A stretch of 64,000 nt of DNA, from positions 7,837,501 to 7,901,500 of the forward strand of contig NC_092613.1 in the NCBI RefSeq assembly GCF_047663525.1, given 5' to 3'. The translations under genes were made by a program, and so were the position numbers. Within the stretch, counting starts at the first letter, position 1; each line of letters opens with the position of its first letter. The notes below the pieces were generated by a model. That model worked only from the letters and a program-made list of their open reading frames with translations, was not told the origin of the DNA and made no database searches. Below, one piece after another: positions 1 to 12,389 of the stretch. The stretch comes from Anas platyrhynchos. Taxonomy: Eukaryota > Chordata > Aves > Anseriformes > Anatidae.

Positions 1-566
1 TTCAATTCACTCCCCACTCAGGTTAGGTTTGGGGAAGGAAAACACTTTAGGAGCAAACAGATCAGCTCTTTACATGATGGTGAGGCTCCAGCCCCCAGGA
101 CCATGGCTGTCCAGAGACGACACAACAGCCTCTAAGTACGGGCAGGATTTTATTTAATTTATTTTGTCTCATTTGTCAGCAGATGGCACTGGGGGAAGGC
201 CGAAGCCAGGAGCCCACACCAAACCAGGAGCTGCTGCCTGTGGGCAGAGCAGCTGCATCAAAGCACAGAGCTAATTACGGGTTCTTTGCTCGGCCCCATC
301 ACAACAGCACGACCCCGACACCTGCACAGAAGGGAGGGACAGCGGGTGTGAGCCCGAGCCTGGCTGCCCGCTGGCAGCAGCACTGTCCCTTGGGACTCAG
401 GTGGATGACAATGTTTTGCTGGGACATCTCTGGGACACAGAGATGGACACGGGCTCCCCCAGAAAGTTTTCTTTCTGCCCCTTGTGTGTTTTTCTGCCAG
501 CAGGACGGGTGCTGAGGGCAGTGGCAGGGAGATGCGGGGGACATCACATTGCCCGCAGCATCCTTC
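1..566. other. Left flank, no gene recognised (probable C6orf132 intron 1)
   Basis: No exon of a known family is visible in this stretch. The overlapping short open frames on both strands have no recognisable domain and no paired splice sites. Because the C6orf132 first exon lies at 6.5 kb on the minus strand, this is most simply part of its long first intron or the sequence beyond it. Confidence 0.5.
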
Positions 567-2849
567 ATGAAGCACCTAGATGATAACTTTTTGGTGCAGG
601 TGCTAACGGAGCCAACTAGGAAAGGTGCCCTCCTAGACCTGTTGCTAGAAAACAGAGAGGGTCTGGTGGGAGATGTGGTGATTGGTGGTCGCCTCGGTCA
701 TAGCGACCATGAAGTGGTTGAGTTCAAAATTTACGGTGACAGAAGGAAAAGTGCCACCAAAACCTCATCCCTAGATATGGGGAAGGCGGACTTCAGGCTG
801 CTCGGGGAACTAGTCAGCAAGGTCCCCTGGGAAGCTGCTCTTGAAGGCCTTGATGTCCACCAGTGCTGGTCACTCTTTAAGCGATGCCTCCTAGAAGCAC
901 AAGATCAGGCGATTCCTAAATATCGCAAGTCAGGCAGGCGGGGCAGGAGGCCGGCGTGGCTGACCAGGAACATTCTAATGGAGATTAGGCGGAAACAGAG
1001 AGTGTTTCGCTACTGGAAGGAGGGCCGGGTGACATGGAAAGAATACAGGGATGCTGCTCGTGTCTGTAGGAAGAAAATTCGTGTGGCTAAAGCACACCTA
1101 GAGTTGAAGCTGGCTGTGTCTGTGAGAGAAAATAAAAAGGGTTTTTTTAGATATGTGAATGGAAAAAGGAGAACTAAAGAATACATAGGGCCGCTCCTTG
1201 ACAGGGAAGGTCTTCTCACAGACGATGACATAGGCAAAGCAGAGACACTTAACGCCTTCTTTGCCTCTGTCTTCAATGCCGATGATGGGCTTCGGGACCC
1301 AGGGTGCCCCGAGCTGGAGGACCGGGACGGTGGGGATGACAAACTCCCGACCGACCCTGAACGTGTGCGGGATCTGCTACTCCACCTGGATCCCTATAAG
1401 TCCATGGGTCCGGATGGGATTCATCCCCGGGTGCTGAAGGAGCTGGCGGACGTCATCGCGGAACCTCTCTCAATTATTTTTCAACGATCCTGGGAGTCTG
1501 GAGAGGTCCCGGTAGACTGGAAGCTGGCAAATGTTGTGCCGATTTTCAAGAAGGGTCAGAAAGAAGACCCTAGCAATTACAGGCCTGTCAGTCTCACGTC
1601 AGTGCCTGGTAAAATCATGGAGAAGATGGTTCTCGAACGTATTGAGGCGCACCTGGGGGACAAAGCAGTCATTGGTCCCAGCCAGCATGGGTTTGTGAAG
1701 GGTAGGTCCTGCCTAACTAACCTGATTTCCTTTTATGATAAGATCACCCGTATGGTGGACCAAGGGAAACCAGCTGATGTGATTTTTTTGGACTTCAGCA
1801 AGGCTTTTGACACGGTTTCCCATAGGATCCTACTGGACAAAATGTCCAGCATACAGCTAAATAAAAACATCATACGATGGGTGAGCAATTGGCTAACGGG
1901 CAGGGCCCAAAGGGTTATGGTGAATGGGGCTGCGTCAGGCTGGCGGGCGGTCACCAGTGGGGTCCCTCAAGGCTCCATTTTAGGGCCGGTACTTTTCAAT
2001 ATTTTTATAAACGATCTGGATGTAGGAATAGAAGGCATTTTGAGCAAGTTTGCTGATGACACCAAACTTGGAGGAGTTGTGGACTCAAATGAGGGTGGAA
2101 AGGCCTTGCAGAGGGATCTGGATAGGTTGGAGAGCTGGGCGATCGCCAACCGCATGAAGTTCAATAAGAGCAAGTGCCGGGTCCTGCACCTGGGACGGGG
2201 AAACCCTGGCTGCACGTACAGACTGGGCGATGAGACGCTGGAGAGCAGCCTAGAAGAGAGGGATCTGGGGGTCGTGGTAGACAGCAAGTTGAATATGAGC
2301 CGGCAGTGTGCCCTGGCAGCCAGGAGGGCCAACCGTGTCCTGGGGTGCATCAAGCACGGCATCGCTAGTAGGTCGAGGGAGGTGATTGTCCCGCTCTACT
2401 CTGCGCTGGTGCGGCCTCACCTCGAGTACTGTGTGCAGTTCTGGGCACCACAGTATAAAAAGGACATGAAACTGTTGGAGAGTGTCCAGAGGAGGGCTAC
2501 GAAGATGGTGAAAGGCCTGGAGGGGAAGACGTACGAGGAACGGCTGAGGGCACTGGGCCTGTTCAGCCTGGAGAAGAGGAGGCTGAGGGGAGACCTCATC
2601 GCAGTCTACAACTTCCTCGTAAGGGGGTGTCGAGAGGCAGGAGACCTTTTCTCCATTAACACCAGCGACAGGACCCGCGGGAATGGGGTTAAGCTGAGGC
2701 AGGGGAAGTTTAGGCTGGACATCAGGAAGGGGTTCTTCACAGAGAGAGTGGTTGCACACTGGAACAGGCTCCCCAGGGAAGTGGTCACTGCACCGAGCCT
2801 GACTGAATTTAAGAAGAGATTGGACTGTGCACTTAGTCACATGGTCTGA
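549..2849 (+). CDS. CR1 ORF2 protein fragment: endonuclease C-terminus and reverse transcriptase
   Basis: An uninterrupted 766-codon frame encodes the reverse transcriptase of a CR1 LINE. In order it shows the end of an apurinic-type endonuclease (SDHEVVEF, about residue 53), a basic linker, then RT blocks: [12 protein letters not shown] (about 286), [13 protein letters not shown] (about 344), the first catalytic Asp in [13 protein letters not shown] (about 416), [14 protein letters not shown] (about 478), the catalytic FADDTKLGG (about 505), and a conserved CR1 C-terminal domain to the TGA stop. A full ORF2 is longer (roughly 900-1000 residues), so the N-terminal third is lost. The first dozen codons (549 to about 566) are probably flanking DNA. 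With most of the endonuclease missing it should not be autonomous, but no stop or frameshift has accumulated, which points to a fairly recent insertion. Confidence 0.85.
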   Translation: MPAASFMKHLDDNFLVQVLTEPTRKGALLDLLLENREGLVGDVVIGGRLGHSDHEVVEFKIYGDRRKSATKTSSLDMGKADFRLLGELVSKVPWEAALEGLDVHQCWSLFKRCLLEAQDQAIPKYRKSGRRGRRPAWLTRNILMEIRRKQRVFRYWKEGRVTWKEYRDAARVCRKKIRVAKAHLELKLAVSVRENKKGFFRYVNGKRRTKEYIGPLLDREGLLTDDDIGKAETLNAFFASVFNADDGLRDPGCPELEDRDGGDDKLPTDPERVRDLLLHLDPYKSMGPDGIHPRVLKELADVIAEPLSIIFQRSWESGEVPVDWKLANVVPIFKKGQKEDPSNYRPVSLTSVPGKIMEKMVLERIEAHLGDKAVIGPSQHGFVKGRSCLTNLISFYDKITRMVDQGKPADVIFLDFSKAFDTVSHRILLDKMSSIQLNKNIIRWVSNWLTGRAQRVMVNGAASGWRAVTSGVPQGSILGPVLFNIFINDLDVGIEGILSKFADDTKLGGVVDSNEGGKALQRDLDRLESWAIANRMKFNKSKCRVLHLGRGNPGCTYRLGDETLESSLEERDLGVVVDSKLNMSRQCALAARRANRVLGCIKHGIASRSREVIVPLYSALVRPHLEYCVQFWAPQYKKDMKLLESVQRRATKMVKGLEGKTYEERLRALGLFSLEKRRLRGDLIAVYNFLVRGCREAGDLFSINTSDRTRGNGVKLRQGKFRLDIRKGFFTERVVAHWNRLPREVVTAPSLTEFKKRLDCALSHMV

Positions 2850-2940
2850 ACTTGGGTAGACCTGTGCGGTGTCAAGAGTTGGACTTGATGATCCTTAAGG
2901 GTCCCTTCCAACTCAGGATATTCTATGATTCTATGATTCT
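567..2940 (+). mobile_element. CR1 LINE, 5'-truncated, with full reverse-transcriptase region and 3' tail
   Basis: This is a non-LTR retrotransposon of the chicken repeat 1 family. It begins near the end of the endonuclease domain (SDHE motif near 705) and runs through the complete reverse transcriptase to a 3' untranslated tail that ends in tandem ATTCTATG units at about 2920-2940. ORF1 and most of the endonuclease are absent, which is the usual 5' truncation of LINE copies. The 7-base word ATCCTTC occurs just before (560-566) and just after (2941-2947) the element and may be a target-site duplication, though CR1 often leaves none. The copy is antisense to C6orf132 and lies in its intron 1. 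Family assignment is secure; the exact 5' boundary is uncertain by about 10 bases. Confidence 0.93.
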
Positions 2941-2947
2941 ATCCTTC

Positions 2948-5900
2948 TGCACGCTGGAGCAGTTCGTCTGGCCTCCGATGCGACTGGCACTGGAGGACAG
3001 ATCATGCTTGCCATAACACTTTCAGACTCCTGCCCTACAAAGAAAGGCTGTGAGCGTCTTTCCATTAAATGCCACCACGAATGGAGAAACTGCGGCAGAA
3101 AGGCTGTCGCAGAGCCTTGGCGTCACGAGCAGGGGAAGCTATCAGGTCCTCCAGGTTCCCAGCCCTGTGCTTTTACCTTCAGCCACGCCTTTTGGGCTGG
3201 TTTATTTCTGACGGTGAATAAAGCTCATAAAATTACTTTAATTACGTTCTTTGTGTCTGATTAACAGCATGAATTAACAAGCAGAAGCACTGAAGCATGT
3301 AAACCCCACCTTGGCTGGAAGGAGATACACAAATAATTCGCAGCTAAGGAGACCAAATTACAGCACAAGGGTTTGAGAAAGGAGGGGGAAAGCATGCAAA
3401 ACGGCTGTGAGCAGGGAGAAAACTCTGCCAGAGTGTTCTCACCTAGCAGATTTAAATAGTTGTTTCAGAGAGAGGAGGCAGCAGACAGCCAACCCCTCCA
3501 CTCCAAGACACTGACTCTGAGAAGTAAACACATTTTTTTCCCTCCTTAAGCAATTTGGAAGCGCAGTGCTCAAACTCCCATGCCAAGGTGTGAAGCGCAG
3601 AAATAGTTTCTGTCAAGTCCTGTACGGAGGTTGAAGGTTGAGGAGCAGAAGAGCAAGGGTTGCATAAGCCCCGCACAGGCTCATCACCATCACCCAAGCC
3701 TCCCAAACCTCCAGGCAGCGCTCGCCCAAGAGGAGCCACCTGCCCTGCCTGCCTCAGTGACCGAGATGGTCCCAACAGCTGCCCAAACCCCCTGCCCAGC
3801 CTGAGCCCCCTGCTCGGACATGATAACCTTAAAGCAAGCAAGATGGAGAGAACAGGCATTGCAGACAGGTAGAGGAGGCCAGAAGGCACAGCAGCTTTTC
3901 TCTAAAATAATATTAAATTAATCAAAGCAGATCCAGCTGGGGTTCAGATGGATGACATGTGGTCTCACATGACAATGCAGAAATCATTACATGAGTACCT
4001 CTCCAGCTAAAACAAACTCAGACGCCTCAAACAGATGTTACAGAGCCCCTTGGTCTTCCTCTCATCAGACTACAAGAAGCTCTCTCTAAGTCTCTGCCCT
4101 CTGCGGACCAGCAGAGATCAGGCAAGAAGCTTCCCAGGAAATGCAGCTTTGCCCTTAGTTTAGTGGCAAAAGGGAAGGGCAAACGTTTACGTGCATCCCT
4201 GCAGAAGAAAAGCACTTGTACAAACACCTGCAATGAGGAACTTGACCATGCTAGGGCTGGACATGAGCTACCCCAGGCTCCGGAGGGGTGAATGAATCTG
4301 GAATAGCCTTGAGACATAACACCTAGCCTAGCAAGCATGTGAGCTTTTCCTTTCTCCCATCCAGTACACCACAAGTTACCCTGGCAGACATCCAGCAGTG
4401 TCCATCATCCTGCCGCTGTCCTTGCGGTCAGTCATGACTTCCTTTTTTCTCCTTATCCAAAACCTCTCTCACAAGGGCATCTTTACAACAGGGGCATTTT
4501 TTTCACCTTAAAAAACACTAATCCATGGTGCTTTGGTGATAGTAGTCCTACCAACAGCTTACAACCTCCCAGCCTGTAAGGGGCCCAAGTGGCAGAGGAG
4601 AAGCTGCCTGGATCCCCGAGATGCCAGCAAATAATTATTGTTATTGCTAGTTTTGCATAACCCCTCGGGTGACCCCACATTCAGCAAGTAGCCAGCAAGA
4701 AATAAGGCCAATGCAACATGAGAATTTGGATTCAGACAGCTTCGCTGAGCAGAGGCAGAGTTCAGACACTTGAAATAACAAGAATTTTCTATTAAATAAG
4801 TCACTGAGTAAGTAAACTCAGTGAGAAACTGGATTAAAGATCACAAGGTCTTTGATCCTAGATTACTAAGCATCTCTAACCTGAATGCATTTAATTAAAG
4901 TAAAATGAAGTGCTTGTAGTTGTGTTTTCTTTGCTAGATAAACAGGACTTGCCTGCTGAGAGCCTGTCACCAGCAAGACCTTGCTCCGCCAGCTTCCTTT
5001 CCTGGAAGGAGGCTCAGGAAACAAACGCACCTTCCTTCGCAGGCTGTCGGAAGCGGCTGGCCCTGACTGTGCTTTGGCTGCTTTCTGGTGTTCAGCCTGT
5101 TCTGAAGATATTTGTGTCCTCTCGGTCATGGGAAATAAAATAAGCAATTTGCAGCACATGCAATGGAACTCCTTCCTGCTCCGGGGTTGCATCACCTGGA
5201 GTAGGCGCAGCCCGTCTGACACTGGGGTATCCACGGCTCGCAGCGAGGAGGCGGCATCAGTCACTATATTCAGGAATCTCTGAGTCAGTGACATGCAAAC
5301 CTACACCCATCGCACGTTGCCTAACTTCTGTTTACTCTGTATGAAAAACTAAGGTGGGGTTTAGCACAGCCAGTGGACTCCTTTTGGCAGCAACAATGGC
5401 ATGAAACTATGCGGCAAATATTCAAGAGACAGGGCCTAGGATGGGACTTCAGCGGGTACGATGGAGGAGCTGAGGATGCCCTAAAACCTGCCCCTGGGCC
5501 CGCCGGGCTGTGGGCACGCCACTCCTCACCATGAGCACACACCTCAGCACACGCTGCGCTGAGCGTGGTCACTCAGCCCATGTGTGTCACACTACCCCAT
5601 ATAAACGAAATTAATGGCATAAACGCCAAGAGGATGTTAAGGAGTGATTCAATGGCCCTTATTTACACTTGATTTCAAAGACTCCTGGCTTTTACTTTGC
5701 AAGCTGATCCCCACAGCAGCTCCCTACACCTGAAAGGAATGCCTTTGTACTGCAATTGCAGACACGGAAATCAATCTTGTAATAAGCAGACACAGCGACT
5801 TTTTCTTTCCTTTTTTTTTTTTTTTTTTTTTTTTCCTCTAATCCAAACCACATCAGAGGGAAGCTGGAGTTCTTCTCAGGTTTACGACAGTTAGAAACCA

Positions 5901-6514
5901 GCAGGTTTTTTTCTGTGTGCAAGAGTTGCGTGGAACTCCCCATCGTGTTCTCACTGAACCTCAGCTCCTCCAGCCGCCCTTTGGGTTGTCCCCACCCCTC
6001 AATGGCAGCGGGATGCGGCTTCGCCCCACACTCGCTCCCACTTTGGAGCCTTGGCAGCTCCTGCTGGAACCTCACAGCCACCCAGCTTGGTCCACAGACG
6101 GCTCTCCCTTATCTACCTGGCTGCTCACTCGGCTCCCTCCTACACGAGCCTGCAGGGCACGGCATTGCGCTCAAACCCACGGAGAGCGCAAATAAACCCC
6201 GGCAGCACGCCGGCCTCCGCTCGCCTCGCCTGGGGAGCCCTCCGAGGGGCAGCTCGGGAGCCAACAACGAGCTGCGGAAGGCGGGGGCCGCTCCGCACCT
6301 TTCCGTACCCCCTGCACCCCGCTCCGCACCCCCCGGCCCGCTCCGCACCTCCCCGCTCCGCACCGTCGGGGCGCGGGGGCGGCCCCCAGCGGCCGTGCCG
6401 GAGCCTCCCGCAGCCTCCCCGAGGGACGAAGCTCGAAGGGCCGGGGCCGCCGCCGTCCCCCCGTGCCCCCCGCATCTTCCCCCTTCCCCAGCTCGCCCCT
6501 CCACGGGCACTGAC
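2948..6514 (-). other. C6orf132 intron 1, no further exon found
   Basis: I searched the minus strand for the next C6orf132 exon (proline-rich, following the TQEVTSD segment) and did not find one, so the remaining exons should lie left of the window. A 24-base T run sits at 5811-5834. No other repeat family is recognised. Confidence 0.5.
5811..5834. repeat. Poly-T tract (24 bases)
   Basis: This is a simple homopolymer run. On the minus strand it is an A-run within C6orf132 intron 1, and there is no retroposon body attached that I recognise. Confidence 0.8.
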
Positions 6515-6930
6515 CGGTGCCGCCCGCGCTGTCGGAGGTGACCTCCTGGGTGAAGATCCAGGGCGGGTTGGTGGCGAAGAGCGAGGTGGTGGTGGCGGCG
6601 GCGGCGCCGTGCTTCTTGCCGAAGAGGCGGCTGAAGGTGCCCTGCACGGAGTGGTGCTTCTTCATGGCGAAGCGACGGCCACCGAGCGGCTCCGGGGCCG
6701 CGCCGCTGCGAGGGAGGCAGCGGGGCGGCAGGAGCGGAGCGGAGCGGGCCGGGCCCACCTGGCCCCACCTCCGGCCCCTCCTTCTGCCCAGGTGCCTCCG
6801 CAGCACCGGGCGCACCCCGGCCGGAGGCTCCGTGGCCTCCCCCGGGCGGCCTCCCCCGAGCAGCCCGGGCCCGGCCGGAGCTTCCCTCTCGGGAACGCCG
6901 AGGGGTCCGGAGGTTTCCTGGGAGCGTCGC
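6170..6930 (-). promoter_or_regulatory. CpG island at the C6orf132 5' end
   Basis: About 750 bases are strongly GC-rich with frequent CpG, unlike the flanks. The island surrounds the C6orf132 first coding exon and is the likely promoter. No TATA box is apparent. The many long overlapping frames here on both strands are a by-product of base composition. Confidence 0.7.
6515..6665 (-). CDS. C6orf132: C6orf132 homologue, first coding exon (partial gene)
   Basis: The minus-strand exon starts at ATG 6665 and encodes about 50 residues beginning MKKHHSVQGTFSRLFGKKH and containing NPPWIFTQEV. From memory this matches the conserved N-terminus of vertebrate C6orf132, a long proline-rich protein of unknown function. 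The exon closes with a good donor (GTCAGT read on the minus strand at 6514-6509) after 50 codons plus one base. The Ala/Thr stretch after KKH is somewhat longer than I recall in human. The other exons are not in the window. The neighbours support the call: in human, C6orf132 lies next to GUCA1ANB and GUCA1A on 6p21.1, as here. The N-terminal motif and the synteny together make this fairly sure, although only one exon is seen. Confidence 0.82.
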
Positions 6931-9900
6931 CGAGAGGTGACCTCCATCTCCCCGGGGGGAGGCTGCACAAAGTCTGATGCCTCAACAAGGCGTGATGAAA
7001 GTTTGATGGCAAAAAAATCGGGACTTTGCAAGTTGGTGGTGCACTGAGCCTTTATGTGTGGTGGTTTGCCAGCTTTCTCCCGCTGCCTCGTGGATTTGGT
7101 CATCCGCCCGCTGCGGCAGTCGTGCCCCAAGGGCTGGGCTCCCCAGCCCCAAACCTTTCCACCTGCCCCTTTGTGTGGCACTGGGACCACAAATCCCTGT
7201 CTGGGCCCTGCAGGCGGTACAAGGAGATGATGGCCAGGGTGGGGGCAGTAGCAGTGCGATCCCTTTGCTCTGCTGCATGCTGGAAAGCGAACGGCACCGA
7301 GCTGTTCAGAGGTGCCCTGCCAGGCAGTAAAGCCCCCGGCCTCCACACTACGAACCTCCTTTCCTGGTACCCAAGCCTAAAGACAGGGACTTGACCCCAG
7401 TTCGTTTTTTTTTGTGTCAGGTACACAAGGAAGTGTCACCAATTTCCTGTCACACAAATAAAAGCCGAGAGTTAATGAGTAACCTCGGTTAATAACAAAT
7501 GCTGGGATTTTCGGGAACTTTAAACCCCCAACAGCCATCAAAACGTTAACTCTGAAGCACGGCTTTAGGGTAAGGTCCTCCTGCCTTACGTTTATTTCTA
7601 CTTCCACTGCATTTTGAGGGTCCAAATGCTGTAGTTTCTTTTTCAGTGAGAAGCATTTCTCATTTAATCACGTTTTGAAATCACGCTTCTCACAATCTTT
7701 TCTAGCCACGAGGTGCCCGGGAACGCCAACAGGCGCGCACTGATGTGAAAGGGAACCAACCCCAACCGCGCCATGGACAGGCAGCACCCGAGTGAAGTAA
7801 ATTAACGTGATGGGCAAACAGGGAAGGGAAAGGGAGCTGGAACCTCGTGGGCCCTGTGGCTGCAGCTCGGGGTGATGCCTCCCCAAAGGTCTTGCTGGGA
7901 CCCAGCCAGACCGGTGGTGCTGGGAGCTGGGGGCAGCCCGCGCCCTCCCTGCTGGTGCTGCCGCCAGGACGGCTCCGGGCTGGGACTCGCCTGTAATTAG
8001 TGGGGCTCGCGCCCTCGCTGACAGTTAGCCTAACTGCTGCTTAGGCTGGGGCAGGGAACGGAAACAACCTGCAAACATCCATGTGAGCGCAGCTCCTGCA
8101 TGCCCTGAGCACCGCAGCGAGGCTGGGGGCCCTGCAGTTGTGTTTTAGCCTGGATCCCAGCAAAAAGCACAGCCCTGCCCGCAGGTACAGGCGGTAGAGG
8201 GATGGAGACTGCAAAACTTTCCTCCTGGGAGCGCGGTGCTGGAGAGAGCCCGGCCAGCTCTCCGCAGGAGCCCCGTCACATGAGCCCCAGATATTTAAAG
8301 CAGATTCCCTGGCACCTCTTGAAAGCAGAAACCAGATGGGATGAAGGAGCCACGCAGTACCGGAAAGAGCAGTTTTATTCCACCTGCTGATGGGCAAAAA
8401 GGAAGGCTTGTATGTTACGAGCAAAGGACACAATATCTCTGCAAGACACGCCGGGCACACGTGCTGGCTGATATTTACAATGCTTGACTGAGCAAACTGC
8501 GCAGGGTATCCAGAGAGACAAAGAAAGTCAAGGAAAAGGGGAAGGGGAAGAGGAACTGTTCTGAGAAGAGAAGCCAATAAAGTTGTGTGGAATGAGAAAG
8601 CCTGGGCCTCTGCACAAAGCTGTTCCACAAAACGTCGCTGCACTGCAGAGACCTCAAAGGGGCTGTGCAGCAGTGGGAAAGGATGGTTCAGCTCCCTACC
8701 AGGGCATCCCAGAGATGGGGGCCACGTGAATATTAAAGTGGGAGAGCAAAATGTGCAAGTGCTGGGGAAGTCAAATCGCAAAATTTGAGCTGAGAAAATG
8801 CCCGGCACTGGTCTCTGGTATTTCTTCACTGCTGTGGAGCAGAGCAGAGGAGGGGGCTCCAGAGCAGCACCTGTGAGCTCAGGGCAGTGACCCTACGTGT
8901 GCCTCACCGGGGTGGGGACCATCACAAAACATGTTCCTTGCAACACGAAGGGATGTGCGCTTTGAGGTGCATTTATTATCCCAGTGAACACAAGCAGCTG
9001 AACAAGTCTGCGAGCGCTCATGCACACTCCCTTGTACTTGTTCCAGGTGGAAAATTTTGCTCTTTACCCTCAGCCTGCCGTTAATAAACACAGACTGCCC
9101 CCTTTGTGTGCTTCGCCCGCCTGCAGAACTCCTCAGCGTTCACTCCACGCTCCCTGCACACAGCTGCGCTCCTGCTCAGCCACTTCCACGGCGTTTGCCC
9201 TTTCCAGCTGATTTTGTGGCACAGAAACAGCCTTGTGAGCGCTGCTGTGACGTAACACCCCGCAGCGTGGGGCTGTCTTTGATCCTCACACGGGCAAACA
9301 GCCCGGAACAATCTGCCTTGGCATCAGCGCGCGGAGCTGCGCCCTGCAGATGCAGATCTCCCCATGCCGCCTTCGCAGGAGCGCGAGGTGCTGGTGCAGC
9401 CAGGCTCCCCCGCTGGGCCCCGAAGGAGAGAGGGATGAGGTGGGAGGAGAAGCACACACAGAGAAACAGCTCGTGTCTCTAGGGAGAGCAGGTCCGTGCC
9501 ACCAAGGCCACGTTTCGGTGGCAGCAGAGCACGTTTAAGGGCCAGCAGAGCAGCCTGTGGCTGGATGGGAGCAGCTGCAGCAGGCACCATCCCAAATCCC
9601 ATGGCTGAGCCCCCGCGATCCTCCACTCCTCCGCACCCTGCTCAGCCTGGGCACCCGTCGCCCGGGAGCCACCACCCCGGTGACACCACAGTGGTCACAA
9701 TGGCCCCGGTGGCCCCGGAGGCCCTCGTGGCTGGCACAGTCCTCAGCAGCTCCGCCACCTCCAGCCTCTGTCCCAGATGTCCCCGCACACCGGGGTCCCC
9801 CCCGGGAAGACGTCCTCACAGGTGGCAGCCCCAGCTCGTGGTTTGCAGGAGAGATGCACGGTGTCCCCTTCCTGCGGGACACGGGGGTGGGAAGCCCTCG

Positions 9901-11994
9901 TCCTGAGGGTGGCTGGGGCAAAAGGGGTGCTGAGGGGGGATGGCTGGGCTGGTGGCCCCAGTGTGGCAATGCCCAGGGGCTGGGGTGACAGGAGACTGCC
10001 CTGGTGGGGTGGGATTTGTCCCTGCGTGCCGAGGAGGGAGCGGTGCCAGTGGGAGCATGGCCTGGGCAGCAGGCACGGCGTCACCCCAGAGCACAGCCCT
10101 GGGAGGGTTTTGCTGGCAGGAGCCCTCCCCGCTACCCTGGCGACTGAAGTCAGCCTGGCCCCTGTGACCCCACCTGTGCGGATCTTCTCTGGGAGACGGC
10201 GGGCAATTTGGGAGGGATTAGAGACCTAAAGGCATGGCTGAATGCAATAGGATTACACGGGACTCTTAATCCCAGCTCCCAGTGCCATAAATAGGGATGT
10301 GGACGTCAAGCTGGTGTTTCCCCTCAACAAGGGCCACGTAAGCAGGTGCCCTCACACAGGGATCCTGCCAACTTCAGTGCCCCACAGGGTGAGGGGGAAG
10401 CCCCGGGCAGGAGAACCCCGGGGCAAGAGCAAAGCCCAAAGCTGGTCCCACCCAGCACTTCGCTCCTCCTGCCACTGCCCCACAGAGCACAGGCAAGGCT
10501 CACACGTCCGAAGACATCTACGTGACTTAGCAGTTAGGTTTGCAAAGCAAGCAGGGCCTCACCTACACACCCCAGATGCACCTTAATAACGTGAATGCCT
10601 CCCTGCTGGGCGGATGCAGTTGCAGCAGCACGGTCGTGTGCGTACTTGCCTCTTATCTGTCAAAGCGGGCGAAGCAATAGCCTGTAATCATGCGTGTGCG
10701 CAGGTAGAATCAGCTCTGAAGCAAACCAACGTGTGCTGAGAGCAGGGATTCACAAACCATGCTGACACGGAGGTAGTGGTGCGAGGTCTGCCCTCGGGAC
10801 TCGGCCCCCAGCGTTTTGCCCTCCGTGGGCAGTGCTGGGAGCCCCGGCCTTTCCTTGCAGCAGTGACTGCAGGTGGCTGCCTCTGGGAAATGAGAGACAA
10901 AAAGAGGCGATCAACCTGGGGGATCTCATCATTTCCCTCCGAGGTTGTTAAGGAGATTTCTATAAATGATTCACTGGTGTCCCCCTCGTAACAGGTTTAG
11001 CAGCTGCTGTTCAGAGCCAGCTACCCAGAACCAAAATAGAGCACCAAGTAAGCCATGGCATCACGGAAAATAGGAAACCTCTTTACACGGTTAAAAATAA
11101 AGCCAGTCAGCAAAGGGTTTATTTAGGACACCCAGGAGTAAATAGGATAATTGCTGGGGGAAGAGCCAGTTTCCATTGGCACAGAGGTGTCATCAATGGA
11201 AACAAGATAACTGAGTCACGGTTAAATAACCAGAGCAAAAATACTCCTGCAGCCGAGCACAGCCTGGGAGTAGCCAAGGGGCACAAGGCAGGGCCGCATG
11301 TTTTTGGGCACATGACCACACCACGTCCTCTAGCAAAGGGTTCTTGCAAGCACAAAACCAAACCAGGCTGTTTCTGCAGCCCTTGCCCCCCCCACACTGT
11401 GCACACCCATGTTGGTGCTCATCTTGCTCCGGGGCTTCAGAAATGTGGCCCAGCTGACTGCACGGACAAGCTTGCCTCACTAGCTTCAAAAATCATATTT
11501 TTCCCTTCATTTTTGTGGCGAAAAACGACACTTAGAGATATGCCCAGAGCAGTCAGCACAGAAGCAGGAGGCAGGGAGGCATTAAGGGGCTGCCCCACAA
11601 AGGATGGCACTGCCAGATGCCATCGCTCGCACGCCCTGGTGCACCTCCTGCTGCAGGCTGGTGAAACCATTTCATGGCTGGTTTGCCACGGCTGCTGTTT
11701 GGGGAACGCTGTACGTGGCTATGGAAGAAGCATGTATTACCATTATTTATAAATGACACCCCGATCTGGTCCCGATCTGGGACCAGAGCTCTGCTGTGCC
11801 AAACATTGAAGGAAAAAGCAGCATCCCCCCAAAGCGCTGGGAGGATGAGCCCAAGCCACTCAGCAGTCTTTGGTTTATTTTCAGTAAGACTTTTGGCCAC
11901 TGGCACACAGCTCTCGTGTTGGGGTGCTAAGCACTGCAGGAGGAAGGCAGTGCAGGGGCAGGCAGTGTGTTTGTCTGACATTTCTTCTCCACAG
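6666..11994. other. Intergenic interval C6orf132 to CIMIP3
   Basis: About 5.3 kb without a recognisable coding exon. The first 270 bases belong to the CpG island and may contain C6orf132 5' untranslated sequence. A noncoding first exon of CIMIP3 should lie somewhere in the right part, because its coding exon begins at a splice acceptor. A 262-codon minus-strand frame at 8041-8829 lacks any domain or splice context and looks like chance. I see no transposon or tandem array. Confidence 0.5.
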
Positions 11995-12372
11995 ATGACT
12001 GAAAAACAAGCAGCCCCTGGCAAAGACCACAAGAGACCAGAGGAGATGGAGACGACCAAACTGGCGCAGGATGCCCGTGGTACCCCTCCCACCCCAAAGA
12101 GGCAGCCGTCCCCAGCAGGTCACCACAAGGACCAGCCGCTGGCCTCTCGCTTTGTTCCCTTTGTTGCCCATTTTGGGGGCCGTGAGCCTGACTCCTTCAA
12201 GTTTCTCTTCTACACACCAAACTGCTCCAACTCGTACAGCCCCTTCTACACCGCGCAGCGGCCGACCTGCGGGTACCACTTTTGCCATGACACCGATCAC
12301 ACCAAGAAGGTGACAGACGTCTCAAGCGCCAACATCATGAAATGGAGACCTGTCCTCAACACAAAGCCATAG
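11995..12372 (+). CDS. CIMIP3: Ciliary microtubule inner protein 3 homologue (GUCA1ANB)
   Basis: This single coding exon specifies 125 residues and starts with the ATG immediately after a splice acceptor (TTCTTCTCCACAG at 11982-11994), so an upstream noncoding exon is expected. The first 50 residues are polar and low in complexity. The conserved part is residues 50-125, with SRFVPFVAHFGG, FLFYTPNCSNSYSPFY and MKWRPVLNTKP. I recognise it as the small gene beside GUCA1A (GUCA1ANB, also called CIMIP3), a putative inner protein of axonemal doublet microtubules; that role is from family knowledge, not from this sequence. It lies on the same strand as GUCA1A, 1.7 kb upstream, the arrangement that in human gives GUCA1ANB-GUCA1A readthrough. 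An AATAAA lies only 8 bases after the stop. Identification rests on position and the C-terminal motifs. Confidence 0.8.
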   Translation: MTEKQAAPGKDHKRPEEMETTKLAQDARGTPPTPKRQPSPAGHHKDQPLASRFVPFVAHFGGREPDSFKFLFYTPNCSNSYSPFYTAQRPTCGYHFCHDTDHTKKVTDVSSANIMKWRPVLNTKP

Positions 12373-12380
12373 TCCAAAGC

Positions 12381-12386
12381 AATAAA
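12381..12386 (+). terminator. Polyadenylation signal of CIMIP3
   Basis: A canonical AATAAA lies 8 bases past the TAG stop and would give a very short 3' untranslated region. Confidence 0.7.
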
Positions 12387-12389
12387 GCC

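Noticed and set aside
6051-7346. Several 200-390 codon frames on both strands around the C6orf132 CpG island
   Set aside because: Overlapping Pro/Arg/Ala-rich frames are the expected result of a GC-rich island. Only the 6515-6665 exon has family similarity and a donor.
8041-8829. 262-codon minus-strand open frame
   Set aside because: It has no recognisable domain, no convincing start context or splice partners, and a composition like random GC-rich DNA. Probably chance.
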